A DNA stretch of 64,000 nucleotides from Paenibacillus pabuli. Its GTDB lineage: Bacteria; Bacillota; Bacilli; Paenibacillales; Paenibacillaceae. The notes under the pieces were generated by a model. That model was not told the origin of the DNA, did not search any database, and was given only the letters and a program-made list of their open reading frames with translations. The translations under genes were made by a program, and so were the position numbers. The stretch covers positions 2,294,001 to 2,358,000 of the forward strand of contig NZ_JBDOIO010000003.1 in NCBI RefSeq assembly GCF_039831995.1. The letters run 5' to 3'. This document shows positions 45,284 through 52,775 of this stretch, piece after piece (position 1 is the stretch's first letter; each line of letters starts with the position of its first letter).

Positions 45284-45835
45284 TTAATCCATAACAATCG
45301 TGAGCTTCGGCCATTGTTCCTGCCAGCGCTTTTTCTCTACACGCCGGGTGTACTCCTTGGTGTCCTTATATAGTGGACTTCGGCGAACGATTAACGCGTA
45401 TAGATCATCCAATCCATGCGGGGCACAGATCCCAATCTGGTCCTGTTCATCCAGCTGCACGCCTATGGCCGTTACGACTTCGGGCCAGTACAGCAGGGCA
45501 TCTTTTGTAGACTGGTAAGGCGCTGTACCATTGCGCAGATGCATTCTGGCCTGGTTTTTCACAGACCACTTGGGATTGCCTGTCGCCTCCCGCAGCTGCT
45601 GCTCCAGTCGTACATCGCGCTCTTCATTCAAGTCTTCGGGATCGAAGTATACCACATCAATATCGCTATGCAGTTCACGCCGAGTATATCCATGAAGGAG
45701 ATCCCAAATATAATTACGAATATACCCCGCACCGATGTAACACTGAGGCAGCTCCAGGCTCCGAACTCGCCGCAAATCATGCATTAATTTCTCATGGGCC
45801 ATTATGGACTGGAGGAAGCTATCCTCATGCAGCAC
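45284..45835 (-). CDS. Nucleotidyltransferase-family protein (DUF925/COG3575 type)
   Basis: A 183-residue protein with the nucleotidyltransferase-like motif YIGAGYIRNYIWDLLHGY followed by HSDIDVVYFD, where the DxD pair should bind metal. The family is recognised by this GaGyiRn...SDIDvvyfd pattern; its natural substrate is not established. It has its own untranslated regions on both sides. Confidence 0.85.
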   Translation of the reverse strand: MLHEDSFLQSIMAHEKLMHDLRRVRSLELPQCYIGAGYIRNYIWDLLHGYTRRELHSDIDVVYFDPEDLNEERDVRLEQQLREATGNPKWSVKNQARMHLRNGTAPYQSTKDALLYWPEVVTAIGVQLDEQDQIGICAPHGLDDLYALIVRRSPLYKDTKEYTRRVEKKRWQEQWPKLTIVMD

Positions 45836-45945
45836 CTGATCCTCTCCTTTACTTCTTTGTTCTTCAGTCCCTATTCTATGACTCTACCTCTTTGAACTCG
45901 TCTGACTCCAATATACCATGCTTGAGCACCTTCGATAAAATAGAC

Positions 45946-46022
45946 AAATCCCCTCAGTCCCTACCTCGAGGAGATCATCCGGACAGATGCTCCTAAAGGT
46001 ACGTCTAATACTGAGGGGATTT
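45946..46022 (-). terminator. Long-hairpin terminator after the GH43 gene
   Basis: A 13-bp perfect outer stem (AAATCCCCTCAGT with ACTGAGGGGATTT) encloses about 50 bases with secondary pairings (TACCT/AGGTA, AGGAG/CTCCT). A short T-rich segment follows on the minus strand. Longer than a standard terminator; see findings. Confidence 0.65.
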
Positions 46023-46031
46023 GAGAAATAT

Positions 46032-46919
46032 TTATTTGGAAGCTTCAACAAGCATAAGTTCTCCATCTTTTTCCTGAATGGGAATAATAACCGGACGTTC
46101 ATTCGGATGATCGTTTGGTGTATGGATGGTGAGAAACAGCCGACCTTCGAACGTACGGAATAACATGCCGTGTCCACCGTTTTCGCTAAATAGTGGTGAA
46201 TCATCCTGCTTCCATGGACCTTGCGGTTTACCCGATACCGAGCGTGCCAGACCCAGCGTATAACCATCTTGTCCTGTTGTGGACCACATCATAATCAGCT
46301 CATTATTTTGCATCCGGTACAGAAAAGGACCATCCGTAACATAACGGCTACGCTGTTCTCCGCTTCCGACGGACCATGTAGCTTCAGAAGCCCGAAACAG
46401 CAGCATGGGCTCGCCAATCGTTCCTTTTAAATCCGGAGTCAGTCGAACCGCATACATCTCGCCATCCTCGACCTGCACCCATTCCTTGCAAAATATCATC
46501 CAGGGATCACCGTGATCGTCCACGTACAGCGTGCCGTCCAGGCATTCCCAACCGGGAGGAGTGAGGGAGCGGCTCCACAAATCGAACGGGCCTTCGGGCT
46601 GGTCAGCCACCAGCACACCGGTTACCCTCGGGACTCCGTCAGCCTTGAAGCTGGCAAACATATAATAACGCCCCTCCCATTCATACACTTCCGGAGCCCA
46701 ATAATGATGATCAGACCAAAAATCCGCAGGCGGACGGAAACACGGAATCGGCCCATGCCAAGCCTCCAAATCATCGCTCTCATAAACATCGAAGCCGATC
46801 GCTGGGCCATTCCACACATTTTGTCCAATGGAACCGTACAAATAGTATTTCTTTCGGGACGGCAGAGCCAGTATGTAGGGATCACGAAAATGGATATCTT
46901 CCAAACGGTGCACCTTCAA
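46032..46919 (-). CDS. Glycoside hydrolase family 43/GH130-like protein
   Basis: A 295-residue five-bladed beta-propeller glycosidase-like protein without signal peptide, so cytoplasmic. Propeller motifs include IHFRDPYILAL (candidate catalytic Asp), HHYWAPEVYEWEGRYYMFAS (acid region) and DGPFLYRMQN. This matches family 43/62-like arabinosidases and xylosidases, though distant family members can lack activity. TTG at 46919 with AAGGAGG eight bases upstream is the likely start; the longest frame extends 36 residues further into the transporter gene. It is the last gene of an operon with an EamA transporter and a phosphoesterase. Confidence 0.85.
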   Translation of the reverse strand: MKVHRLEDIHFRDPYILALPSRKKYYLYGSIGQNVWNGPAIGFDVYESDDLEAWHGPIPCFRPPADFWSDHHYWAPEVYEWEGRYYMFASFKADGVPRVTGVLVADQPEGPFDLWSRSLTPPGWECLDGTLYVDDHGDPWMIFCKEWVQVEDGEMYAVRLTPDLKGTIGEPMLLFRASEATWSVGSGEQRSRYVTDGPFLYRMQNNELIMMWSTTGQDGYTLGLARSVSGKPQGPWKQDDSPLFSENGGHGMLFRTFEGRLFLTIHTPNDHPNERPVIIPIQEKDGELMLVEASK

Positions 46920-46992
46920 TGATTCATCCTCCTTGTGAAAGCGGTTCAATATTGACGAGTATACACCATATCTCCAGAAACTGGAATTATGA

Positions 46993-47850
46993 TTATCCCC
47001 ACATACCAATAAGCAGGATTCCGCCAAAAATGACGATGGAGCAGAGAATGCGCTTTTTCCCCTGCTGCTCTTTCAATAATAAAATGCCGAGAAACGCCGC
47101 AAATACCGTTCCCACTTCACGCAAAGGGCCCAGTCTCGCCATGGGAGCCTGTTGTAAAGCAAACAGAAACAACAGATACGAACCTGGGTTTAATAGTGCC
47201 CCAAGCATAATGGTAGACCGGTTTACTTTCCACTCCTGGCGCAATTGCCGGGATGCAAGAAGCGCAGGAGTCAATCCGGCGACAAATCCGATGTTCGTCA
47301 CCTCAAGCAGCGACAAGGGCGAGATATGCTGCAGGTTCAATTTGTCCACAAATACATAACTGGTCGTACATAGTCCCACACATAAAGCCATCAGGACAGG
47401 TTTTAATCCCTGTTTCGAAGAGGCTTTCCTGGCATCTCCTCCTCCTACCCCGCTAAGCACCATAAATCCACCGAGCATACAGGCAATCCCAATCCATCCG
47501 AACGACGACAAGGTTTCCCCCAGGAAAATGACCCCGATTAAAGGTACGAGCAAGGTACTCGTTCCCCGCATAATCGGATAAATCTGCGACAAGTCACCGA
47601 GCTCATAGGTTTGAGATAACAGCCAGGAATAGAGCGCCTGCAAAGCCATCGACAGAACCAAGAGTGCATAAGCCGGCATGGTTAAGGGTTCACGCACCAA
47701 CTCCACAATGAGTACAGGCAGCAGGATGACGGTAGGGATCATCATAATGGACCATAGAAATACACTTTTATTCAAGCTTCGCTTGGTGAACATACTCCAG
47801 ACGGCATGTGCCATTCCGGATGCGAGCACCAGAACTATCGGTAAAATCAT
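46993..47850 (-). CDS. EamA-family (DMT) transporter
   Basis: A 285-residue protein with ten hydrophobic segments arranged as two EamA repeats (first repeat ends in IGVIFLGETLSSFGWIGIA, second in FAAFLGILLLKEQQGKKRI). DMT-superfamily exporters move amino acids, sugars or metabolites across the cytoplasmic membrane. It lies between the phosphoesterase and GH43 genes in the DeoR-flanked operon; its cargo may be related to the sugar handled there (inference). Confidence 0.9.
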   Translation of the reverse strand: MILPIVLVLASGMAHAVWSMFTKRSLNKSVFLWSIMMIPTVILLPVLIVELVREPLTMPAYALLVLSMALQALYSWLLSQTYELGDLSQIYPIMRGTSTLLVPLIGVIFLGETLSSFGWIGIACMLGGFMVLSGVGGGDARKASSKQGLKPVLMALCVGLCTTSYVFVDKLNLQHISPLSLLEVTNIGFVAGLTPALLASRQLRQEWKVNRSTIMLGALLNPGSYLLFLFALQQAPMARLGPLREVGTVFAAFLGILLLKEQQGKKRILCSIVIFGGILLIGMWG

Positions 47851-47885
47851 AAGTTATTAATTCCTCTCTGCTTCCCCTGCTCTTT

Positions 47886-48860
47886 TCAAATGGATTTTGC
47901 CGAAGCGGTGCGCTCAGGTTGATGTTCCGGCTGTTCCATGACGAGCGACCCGTCTTCGAGACGAATCCAGGTGTCGAAGCTGCGCTGCCCTGCCTGCAAC
48001 CGAATGACTCTTCCCCCGCGCAGCATACCTTCTCTTCCATAGGTATTATGACCGCTCGAGCGCCCGTAACAGAGATGAATGCCGTGGAGTTCCCCGTGAA
48101 AATCATTCACGTGATCATGCCCGCAAAACGTACCCATCACATCGCCCATCTCCAGCAGCGCTGAGAAGAGCCCGGAGTTGACTTGTGCAGCACAGACGGG
48201 TTCGTGCTTGCCGCCGTAGCATGTCTGAGTGTCCCACATCACTTGATATTCCGGAATCGGGATATGGAAAAACGCCAGGGCTGGAAGCTTCTCCCCGCGG
48301 CTGCGGCCGGGATTTACGCGTGCGGATTCAGACATCAGCCATTGGATCTGATTGGGCTGAATCCAGCCATAACCGGGGATCTCCGGGAACCCCGAATAGC
48401 TTCCCGAATCAAGAAAATACAACACCGCTGCCGGAGTGCCATCCGCTCCTGCAATCTCGAGTGTGTAATTGCCCAAGCCTGCAATGTCGCAGGGACCCGG
48501 TTCCGCTACCGTATGCTCATGTTCCTGAATGACATCCATCAGACCAGCGGGGGTAATCCGATTCTCGGTATCATGGTTACCGTATACAAATGCCCACGGA
48601 ATACCACATCCCTCCACAACAGATACAGCTTCACGAAAGGCCTGCTCGGGGTGTTCACACGCCTTCTTCCCCGGATCAACGGGGCCTGTGTAGATGACAT
48701 CTCCCGTAAATACAACCAGATCCGGCTGCTCCGTTTCAATGACCGTTCTCATCAACTGACGGGTGCGCAGGTCTTCAGGCCGCCCATCTTTCCAATGCAG
48801 ATCTGTAAACTGAACAATTTTAAACGTTTCATCTGCTTGAAATGCAAGCGGTCGTCTCAT
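47886..48860 (-). CDS. Calcineurin-like metallophosphoesterase
   Basis: A 324-residue phosphoesterase. The five metal/catalytic blocks are readable: QFTDLHW, VFTGDVIY, YGNHDTE, FFHIPIPEY and FCGHDHVNDF. The absence of a signal peptide suggests a cytoplasmic enzyme. ATG at 48860 follows AGGGGGAATCGAT; the longest frame adds 13 residues. It is the first gene of the operon leading through the EamA transporter to the GH43 gene. The substrate is unknown. Confidence 0.9.
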   Translation of the reverse strand: MRRPLAFQADETFKIVQFTDLHWKDGRPEDLRTRQLMRTVIETEQPDLVVFTGDVIYTGPVDPGKKACEHPEQAFREAVSVVEGCGIPWAFVYGNHDTENRITPAGLMDVIQEHEHTVAEPGPCDIAGLGNYTLEIAGADGTPAAVLYFLDSGSYSGFPEIPGYGWIQPNQIQWLMSESARVNPGRSRGEKLPALAFFHIPIPEYQVMWDTQTCYGGKHEPVCAAQVNSGLFSALLEMGDVMGTFCGHDHVNDFHGELHGIHLCYGRSSGHNTYGREGMLRGGRVIRLQAGQRSFDTWIRLEDGSLVMEQPEHQPERTASAKSI

Positions 48861-48894
48861 ATCGATTCCCCCTAATAATTGGTTATGTACATTC

Positions 48895-48934
48895 ACCACA
48901 TCATTGTGGTTTTATGTGGTTTTATGTTGTTTGT
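48895..48934. promoter_or_regulatory. Operator-like repeats (10-bp period) between divergent genes
   Basis: TGTGGTTTTA occurs twice in exact tandem (48905-48914, 48915-48924), then a degenerate third copy (TGTTGTTTGT, 48925-48934). ACCACA-TCAT-TGTGGT forms an inverted repeat at 48895-48910. The array lies just downstream of the -10 of the phosphoesterase promoter, where a bound DeoR protein would block transcription. Confidence 0.6.
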
Positions 48935-48942
48935 TTGATCCG

Positions 48943-48971
48943 ATCTTATCTCCACCACTTCATCCTGTCAA
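48943..48971 (-). promoter_or_regulatory. Promoter of the phosphoesterase-EamA-GH43 operon
   Basis: Minus strand TTGACA, 17-base spacer, TAAGAT. The -35 is perfect. Transcription would start within the tandem repeats. Confidence 0.75.
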
Positions 48972-49070
48972 TACATTATTCCGGTCATGCAGCAAGCACA
49001 CTATAGCTAGAAGTATAAAAATTAACGTAGAATAGAAAAAAGAACTAAACGGAATACGGGAGGACAACTC

Positions 49071-49841
49071 ATGTCGTTAACCTACGAAGAACGCAGACAG
49101 ACCATTTTGGCTCAATTGGCAACCCAGGGAAAGGTTCAGGTGCAGCTGCTGGCTGACCTCTTTCAGGTATCCACGGAGACTATCCGGCGCGATCTGGAGC
49201 GGCTTGAAAAGGAAGGTGAATTGCGTAAAGTTTATGGCGGTGCAGTTCGTGTGCGGTCAGGAATGATTGAAGCCCCTTTTCAAAAGCGTTCATTATTGCA
49301 AATGACCGAGAAACAGCGCATCGGCGCTGCTGCAGCCTCTCTTATTGAGGATGGGGAAACCGTAATGCTGGACAATGGGACAACCACGCTGGAAATCATG
49401 CGCCAGCTGAGAAATCGGTCACAGATCACCGTTATTACCAACTCCGTGCCCATTCTTGCCTGTGCACTGGAGGATTTCGCAGGAAAAATCATTTTTGCCG
49501 GAGGCGATATTAATCCCTCTGTACAAGCCTCGACCGGACATCTTGCTCATAAATTGTTGACTCAATTCAAAGTCAACAAAGCATTCATCTCTGCCGGCGG
49601 TGTATCGTTAACGGACGGTATCACAGATTATATGCTGGAGGAAGCCCAGATCTCCCGCAAGATGATGGAACGTGCAGAGGAATCTATTCTTGTAGCGGAT
49701 CACACCAAGTTTGGACGCTCCACCTTTGCACGGATTGCACCCCTGGATCAGATTTCCATGGTGATTACGGACGATGGATGTCCCGCAGAGTGGGTCGACG
49801 CTCTGCATCGAATGGAAATTGAAATGCTTCACAGAATTTGA
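49071..49841 (+). CDS. DeoR/GlpR-family transcriptional regulator
   Basis: A 256-residue regulator. The N-terminal helix-turn-helix reads RRQTILAQLATQGKVQVQLLADLFQVSTETIRRDLERLEKEG (family hallmark), and the C-terminal sugar-phosphate-binding domain has MLDNGTTTLEIMRQL and ADHTKFGRSTF. DeoR proteins repress sugar-use genes until a sugar phosphate binds. The gene is divergent from the phosphoesterase-EamA-GH43 operon, which has operator-like repeats. GGGAGGAC precedes the ATG. Confidence 0.93.
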   Translation: MSLTYEERRQTILAQLATQGKVQVQLLADLFQVSTETIRRDLERLEKEGELRKVYGGAVRVRSGMIEAPFQKRSLLQMTEKQRIGAAAASLIEDGETVMLDNGTTTLEIMRQLRNRSQITVITNSVPILACALEDFAGKIIFAGGDINPSVQASTGHLAHKLLTQFKVNKAFISAGGVSLTDGITDYMLEEAQISRKMMERAEESILVADHTKFGRSTFARIAPLDQISMVITDDGCPAEWVDALHRMEIEMLHRI

Positions 49842-49866
49842 CAACAGGATCAGATTGTTATAATTT
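49838..49866 (+). promoter_or_regulatory. Candidate promoter of the tetR gene
   Basis: TTGACA overlaps the stop codon of the deoR gene; TATAAT follows after 15 bases (49859-49864), or TAATTT after 17. A second TATAAT inside the 19-bp operator (49871-49876) is an alternative -10. Confidence 0.5.
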
Positions 49867-49870
49867 GGGG

Positions 49871-49889
49871 TATAATGATCGTTCTATCT
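49871..49889. promoter_or_regulatory. Operator-like 19-bp site, copy 1
   Basis: TATAATGATCGTTCTATCT, identical to a site upstream of the MFS gene. It includes a TATAAT -10-like box. The core ATAATGAT-CGTTCTAT is a degenerate inverted repeat of TetR-site length. It lies about 27 bases before the tetR start. Confidence 0.65.
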
Positions 49890-49915
49890 GATTCATAAAG
49901 GGAGAGAGTATAGCT

Positions 49916-50461
49916 ATGAGCAGCAAAAAGGAAATGCTGTTAAACGTGGCGGAAGAATTATTCTATCATCATGGATTTCACTCCATCGGTCTGAAGCGGA
50001 TTATCACGGATGCAGATATTGCCATCATGACGTTATATAATCACTTTGATTCCAAGGATGATCTCATTGTCGAAGTCCTTCTTAGGCGAGAACAGCGGTA
50101 CCTGGAACAACTAAGACAGTATGCAGATAACAAGGCACAGCCCCTGTTTCAGAATTTAGCCGAAGGGCATGCACGCTGGCTGATGGAACATGAATCCCGA
50201 GGTTGTATGTTTTTGCGTGCCAAGGAAGAGTTTGGCGGTGATCCGGAACACGTCATCGTTCAAGCCGTTCATGCGCACAAAAAACATGTGATGACCCTGA
50301 TAAAAAAATTGGATGCGTCCATTACGGATCAGGACTTAATCCGATTTTCCCTACTCTTAGAGGGCTCCACCGCGCTCGCTGAGACCCAAGATGTGAACAT
50401 CGTCTGCCGGGAATTGCTTGATATGACTCGAAACAGTTTCAAGTCGTCCCACACCGGGTGA
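49916..50461 (+). CDS. TetR/AcrR-family transcriptional regulator
   Basis: A 181-residue repressor. The N-terminal DNA-binding domain is typical: LNVAEELFYHHGFHSIGLKRIITDADIAIMTLYNHFDSKDDLIVEVL. The C-terminal ligand domain is less conserved. The MFS transporter gene follows in the same direction, and both genes carry the same 19-bp site upstream, so the regulator probably represses itself and the pump until an inducer binds. GGGAGAG precedes the ATG. Confidence 0.93.
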   Translation: MSSKKEMLLNVAEELFYHHGFHSIGLKRIITDADIAIMTLYNHFDSKDDLIVEVLLRREQRYLEQLRQYADNKAQPLFQNLAEGHARWLMEHESRGCMFLRAKEEFGGDPEHVIVQAVHAHKKHVMTLIKKLDASITDQDLIRFSLLLEGSTALAETQDVNIVCRELLDMTRNSFKSSHTG

Positions 50462-50497
50462 GTTATAGTTCAACTCACTTTTTTATTTCAGCAGAAA

Positions 50498-50516
50498 TAT
50501 AATGATCGTTCTATCT
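50498..50516. promoter_or_regulatory. Operator-like 19-bp site, copy 2
   Basis: An exact second copy of TATAATGATCGTTCTATCT, 18 bases before the MFS start codon. Its TATAAT could be the -10 of the MFS promoter, although no good -35 is seen. Confidence 0.65.
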
Positions 50517-50533
50517 AGAAAAAGGCGGTGGAT

Positions 50534-51652
50534 ATGTTGAAAAAAATTATTTTTCCCGGGATCGCACTTATTTCGGTATGTTATGCGTTCGGAAGATTCA
50601 GTTACGGCCTGTTTATGCCGGAAATTTCGGAATCGCTGCAGCTCAATGATACACAGTCCGGTGCAATCAATTCGGCTACTTACATAGCCTATTGTCTCTC
50701 TTTGATCATTGCACCTTTGATTATTAATCGCATCGGTCACTACTCGGTTATTCATATGGCAGGCATAAGTGCCATACTTGGTTTACTTGGCATCGCCCTT
50801 TCTCCGAATGCCTTGGTCCTAACCATAGCCGTATTTCTCGCTGGACTGAGTACAGGGCTGGCTTCTCCTGCCCTGGGTAATACCGTCTATGCGGAACTTC
50901 CGCCTGAGCAGCAGGCTAGAGGGAACAGCTGGATTAACACGGGAACAAGCTTTGGCATTATCGTTTCGGGTCCCATTTACCTATTGTTCAGTGAATACTG
51001 GCGCTGGTCGTACATCTTTTTCGCCGTTCTTGGTGTTTTGGTTCTATTTTGGAATAGACGTGTTCTTTCGACACGGAAAACCGAACCTTGCACCAAATCG
51101 CTCTGGGCATGCATGAAACCAACTAGACCCGGTGTAGCTCTGCTTATGGCTTCTCTACTGACAGGCTTCAGTTCTGCGATCTACTGGACGTTCGCACGAA
51201 GCTTTCTGACGGACGAAAAAGGGGCCTCCGATTCGGAAGCCGTATTGTTCTGGATTGTGATGGGGATCTTGGGGATTCTGGGCGGATGTGCCGGCCGAAT
51301 CATTGAACGGATCGGGATCGGACGTTCCTATCATATCGGCATCCTGCTGCTCGCCATTTCACTTGGTGTTATTATTCTGCCATCCATGACTGCCAGCCTA
51401 ACGTCTGCCGTCATGTTCGGGAGTACCTACATCTTCCTGACCAGCGTGTTTATCGTGTGGGCAACCAGACTATTTCGACCAAATACATCCATTGGGATCA
51501 GTCTTGCCTTTCTTGCACTGGGTGCGGGGCAGTTCTTTGGCTCATCCATTGCAGGTTACACGATTGATGCCTTCTCCAACACGACAGCATTTATCGCGTT
51601 TGCCGTTCTGGGACTGTTTGGATTGCTGATTCGGGTTAAGGTAGCCGATTAA
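50534..51652 (+). CDS. MFS transporter (probable efflux)
   Basis: A 372-residue transporter with about twelve hydrophobic segments. It resembles the YfkF/YbcL-type MFS group (FGRFSYGLFMPEI, then SATYIAYCLSLIIAPLII in the first helices). The ATG at 50534 has GGCGGTGG upstream; a GTG six bases earlier is possible. Regulation by the upstream TetR through a shared operator site suggests a drug or metabolite exporter (inference). Confidence 0.88.
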   Translation: MLKKIIFPGIALISVCYAFGRFSYGLFMPEISESLQLNDTQSGAINSATYIAYCLSLIIAPLIINRIGHYSVIHMAGISAILGLLGIALSPNALVLTIAVFLAGLSTGLASPALGNTVYAELPPEQQARGNSWINTGTSFGIIVSGPIYLLFSEYWRWSYIFFAVLGVLVLFWNRRVLSTRKTEPCTKSLWACMKPTRPGVALLMASLLTGFSSAIYWTFARSFLTDEKGASDSEAVLFWIVMGILGILGGCAGRIIERIGIGRSYHIGILLLAISLGVIILPSMTASLTSAVMFGSTYIFLTSVFIVWATRLFRPNTSIGISLAFLALGAGQFFGSSIAGYTIDAFSNTTAFIAFAVLGLFGLLIRVKVAD

Positions 51653-51663
51653 CGTCTATGCAG

Positions 51664-52743
51664 TTATACGGTCAATACATTCGCTGCACATCGGAAACCG
51701 ATGTGTCCAGTGGATGTATCCGGCGTATTGGGAATTCTTGCTGCCACTCGATAACGATTGCAGTAGGAGCGGTGGCATAGGTATGAACCGCCTTTTAACA
51801 CCTTGCGGACTTCTTCGTGAAATGCAGCTTCAGCCATTACAGGCTTCTCGTGATCTGTGACGTAGTTGTCTGCACACCACTCCCACACGTTCCCTGCCAT
51901 GTTATACAATCCGTATCCGTTTGGTGGAAATGAGCGAGATGGAGCCGTACCCGCATAACCGTCGGCTGCATTGTTCTTGGTTGGGAAAACGCCCTGCCAA
52001 ATGTTGCAGTAGTGCTGACCTTCAGGCCGCAAAGTGTCCCCCCAAGGGTATTTCTTCTGAATCAATCCGCCACGGGCTGCATATTCCCACTCGGCTTCGG
52101 TCGGCAGGCGTTTACCAGCCCAATGACAATAAGCGTTAGCATCGTTCCAGGAAATATGGATAACCGGATGTTCACCCCTGTCACGAATATGCGTGTCCGG
52201 TCCTTCGGGATGTGCCCAGTTCGCACCTTCAACAACCCACCACCAAGGCGTTTGCTGAACCACCGTTCGAACTTGCGCCGCCGTTTGCGAAGTGACAAAC
52301 GAATGGAAAACAAAGGACCAGCCGAATTGTTCAGCTTCAGTCTGATAGCCTGTATCCTTTACAAATCGTTCAAACTCGGCATTGGTGACCGTACAGGCGT
52401 CCAGGTAAAAGGAGTCTATCTGCACCTCCCTGACAGGCCCTTCTCCGTCGGCTGCAAAGGCTTCGGGGTCATTCGTGCCCATGAGGAAACGTCCGCCTTC
52501 GATTAAGATGAGTTCCGGTTCCTTCTCCCAAGCCATATCGGTCACTTTCTGATTTGATGTCCCCTCTATGTTATTGATATAAGATATATCTGACTGAGGT
52601 GTTGGATAAACGGACGGCGTATCAAGCTCACTGGAAGCTGCATTTTCCAGTGCAGCTGTTGAGGTGATTTTCTCCTTCAAATGTCCGCCTCGGCTTGCAG
52701 CGCAGCAGCAGGATGTTGTGTTTTGGCGAAGTTGATCATGCAC
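51664..52743 (-). CDS. Formylglycine-generating enzyme (SUMF1 type)
   Basis: A 359-residue copper-dependent oxidase that converts the sulfatase active-site cysteine to formylglycine. The FGE fold begins around ELILIEGGRFLMGTND and ends GHIGFRCAANV; KRLPTEAEWEYAARGG and NMAGNVWEWCAD are standard. The catalytic pair Cys323 and Cys328 (LCHRSYC) is present, so it should be active rather than an EgtB-like relative. The GTG start follows GGGAG. The N-terminus bears SCCCAASR, which resembles the enzyme's own target motif. The CxPSR sulfatase encoded three kilobases upstream is the likely substrate. Confidence 0.9.
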   Translation of the reverse strand: MHDQLRQNTTSCCCAASRGGHLKEKITSTAALENAASSELDTPSVYPTPQSDISYINNIEGTSNQKVTDMAWEKEPELILIEGGRFLMGTNDPEAFAADGEGPVREVQIDSFYLDACTVTNAEFERFVKDTGYQTEAEQFGWSFVFHSFVTSQTAAQVRTVVQQTPWWWVVEGANWAHPEGPDTHIRDRGEHPVIHISWNDANAYCHWAGKRLPTEAEWEYAARGGLIQKKYPWGDTLRPEGQHYCNIWQGVFPTKNNAADGYAGTAPSRSFPPNGYGLYNMAGNVWEWCADNYVTDHEKPVMAEAAFHEEVRKVLKGGSYLCHRSYCNRYRVAARIPNTPDTSTGHIGFRCAANVLTV

Positions 52744-52775
52744 TCTGAAGCATCTCCCTTCCGCAGGATTATGGC

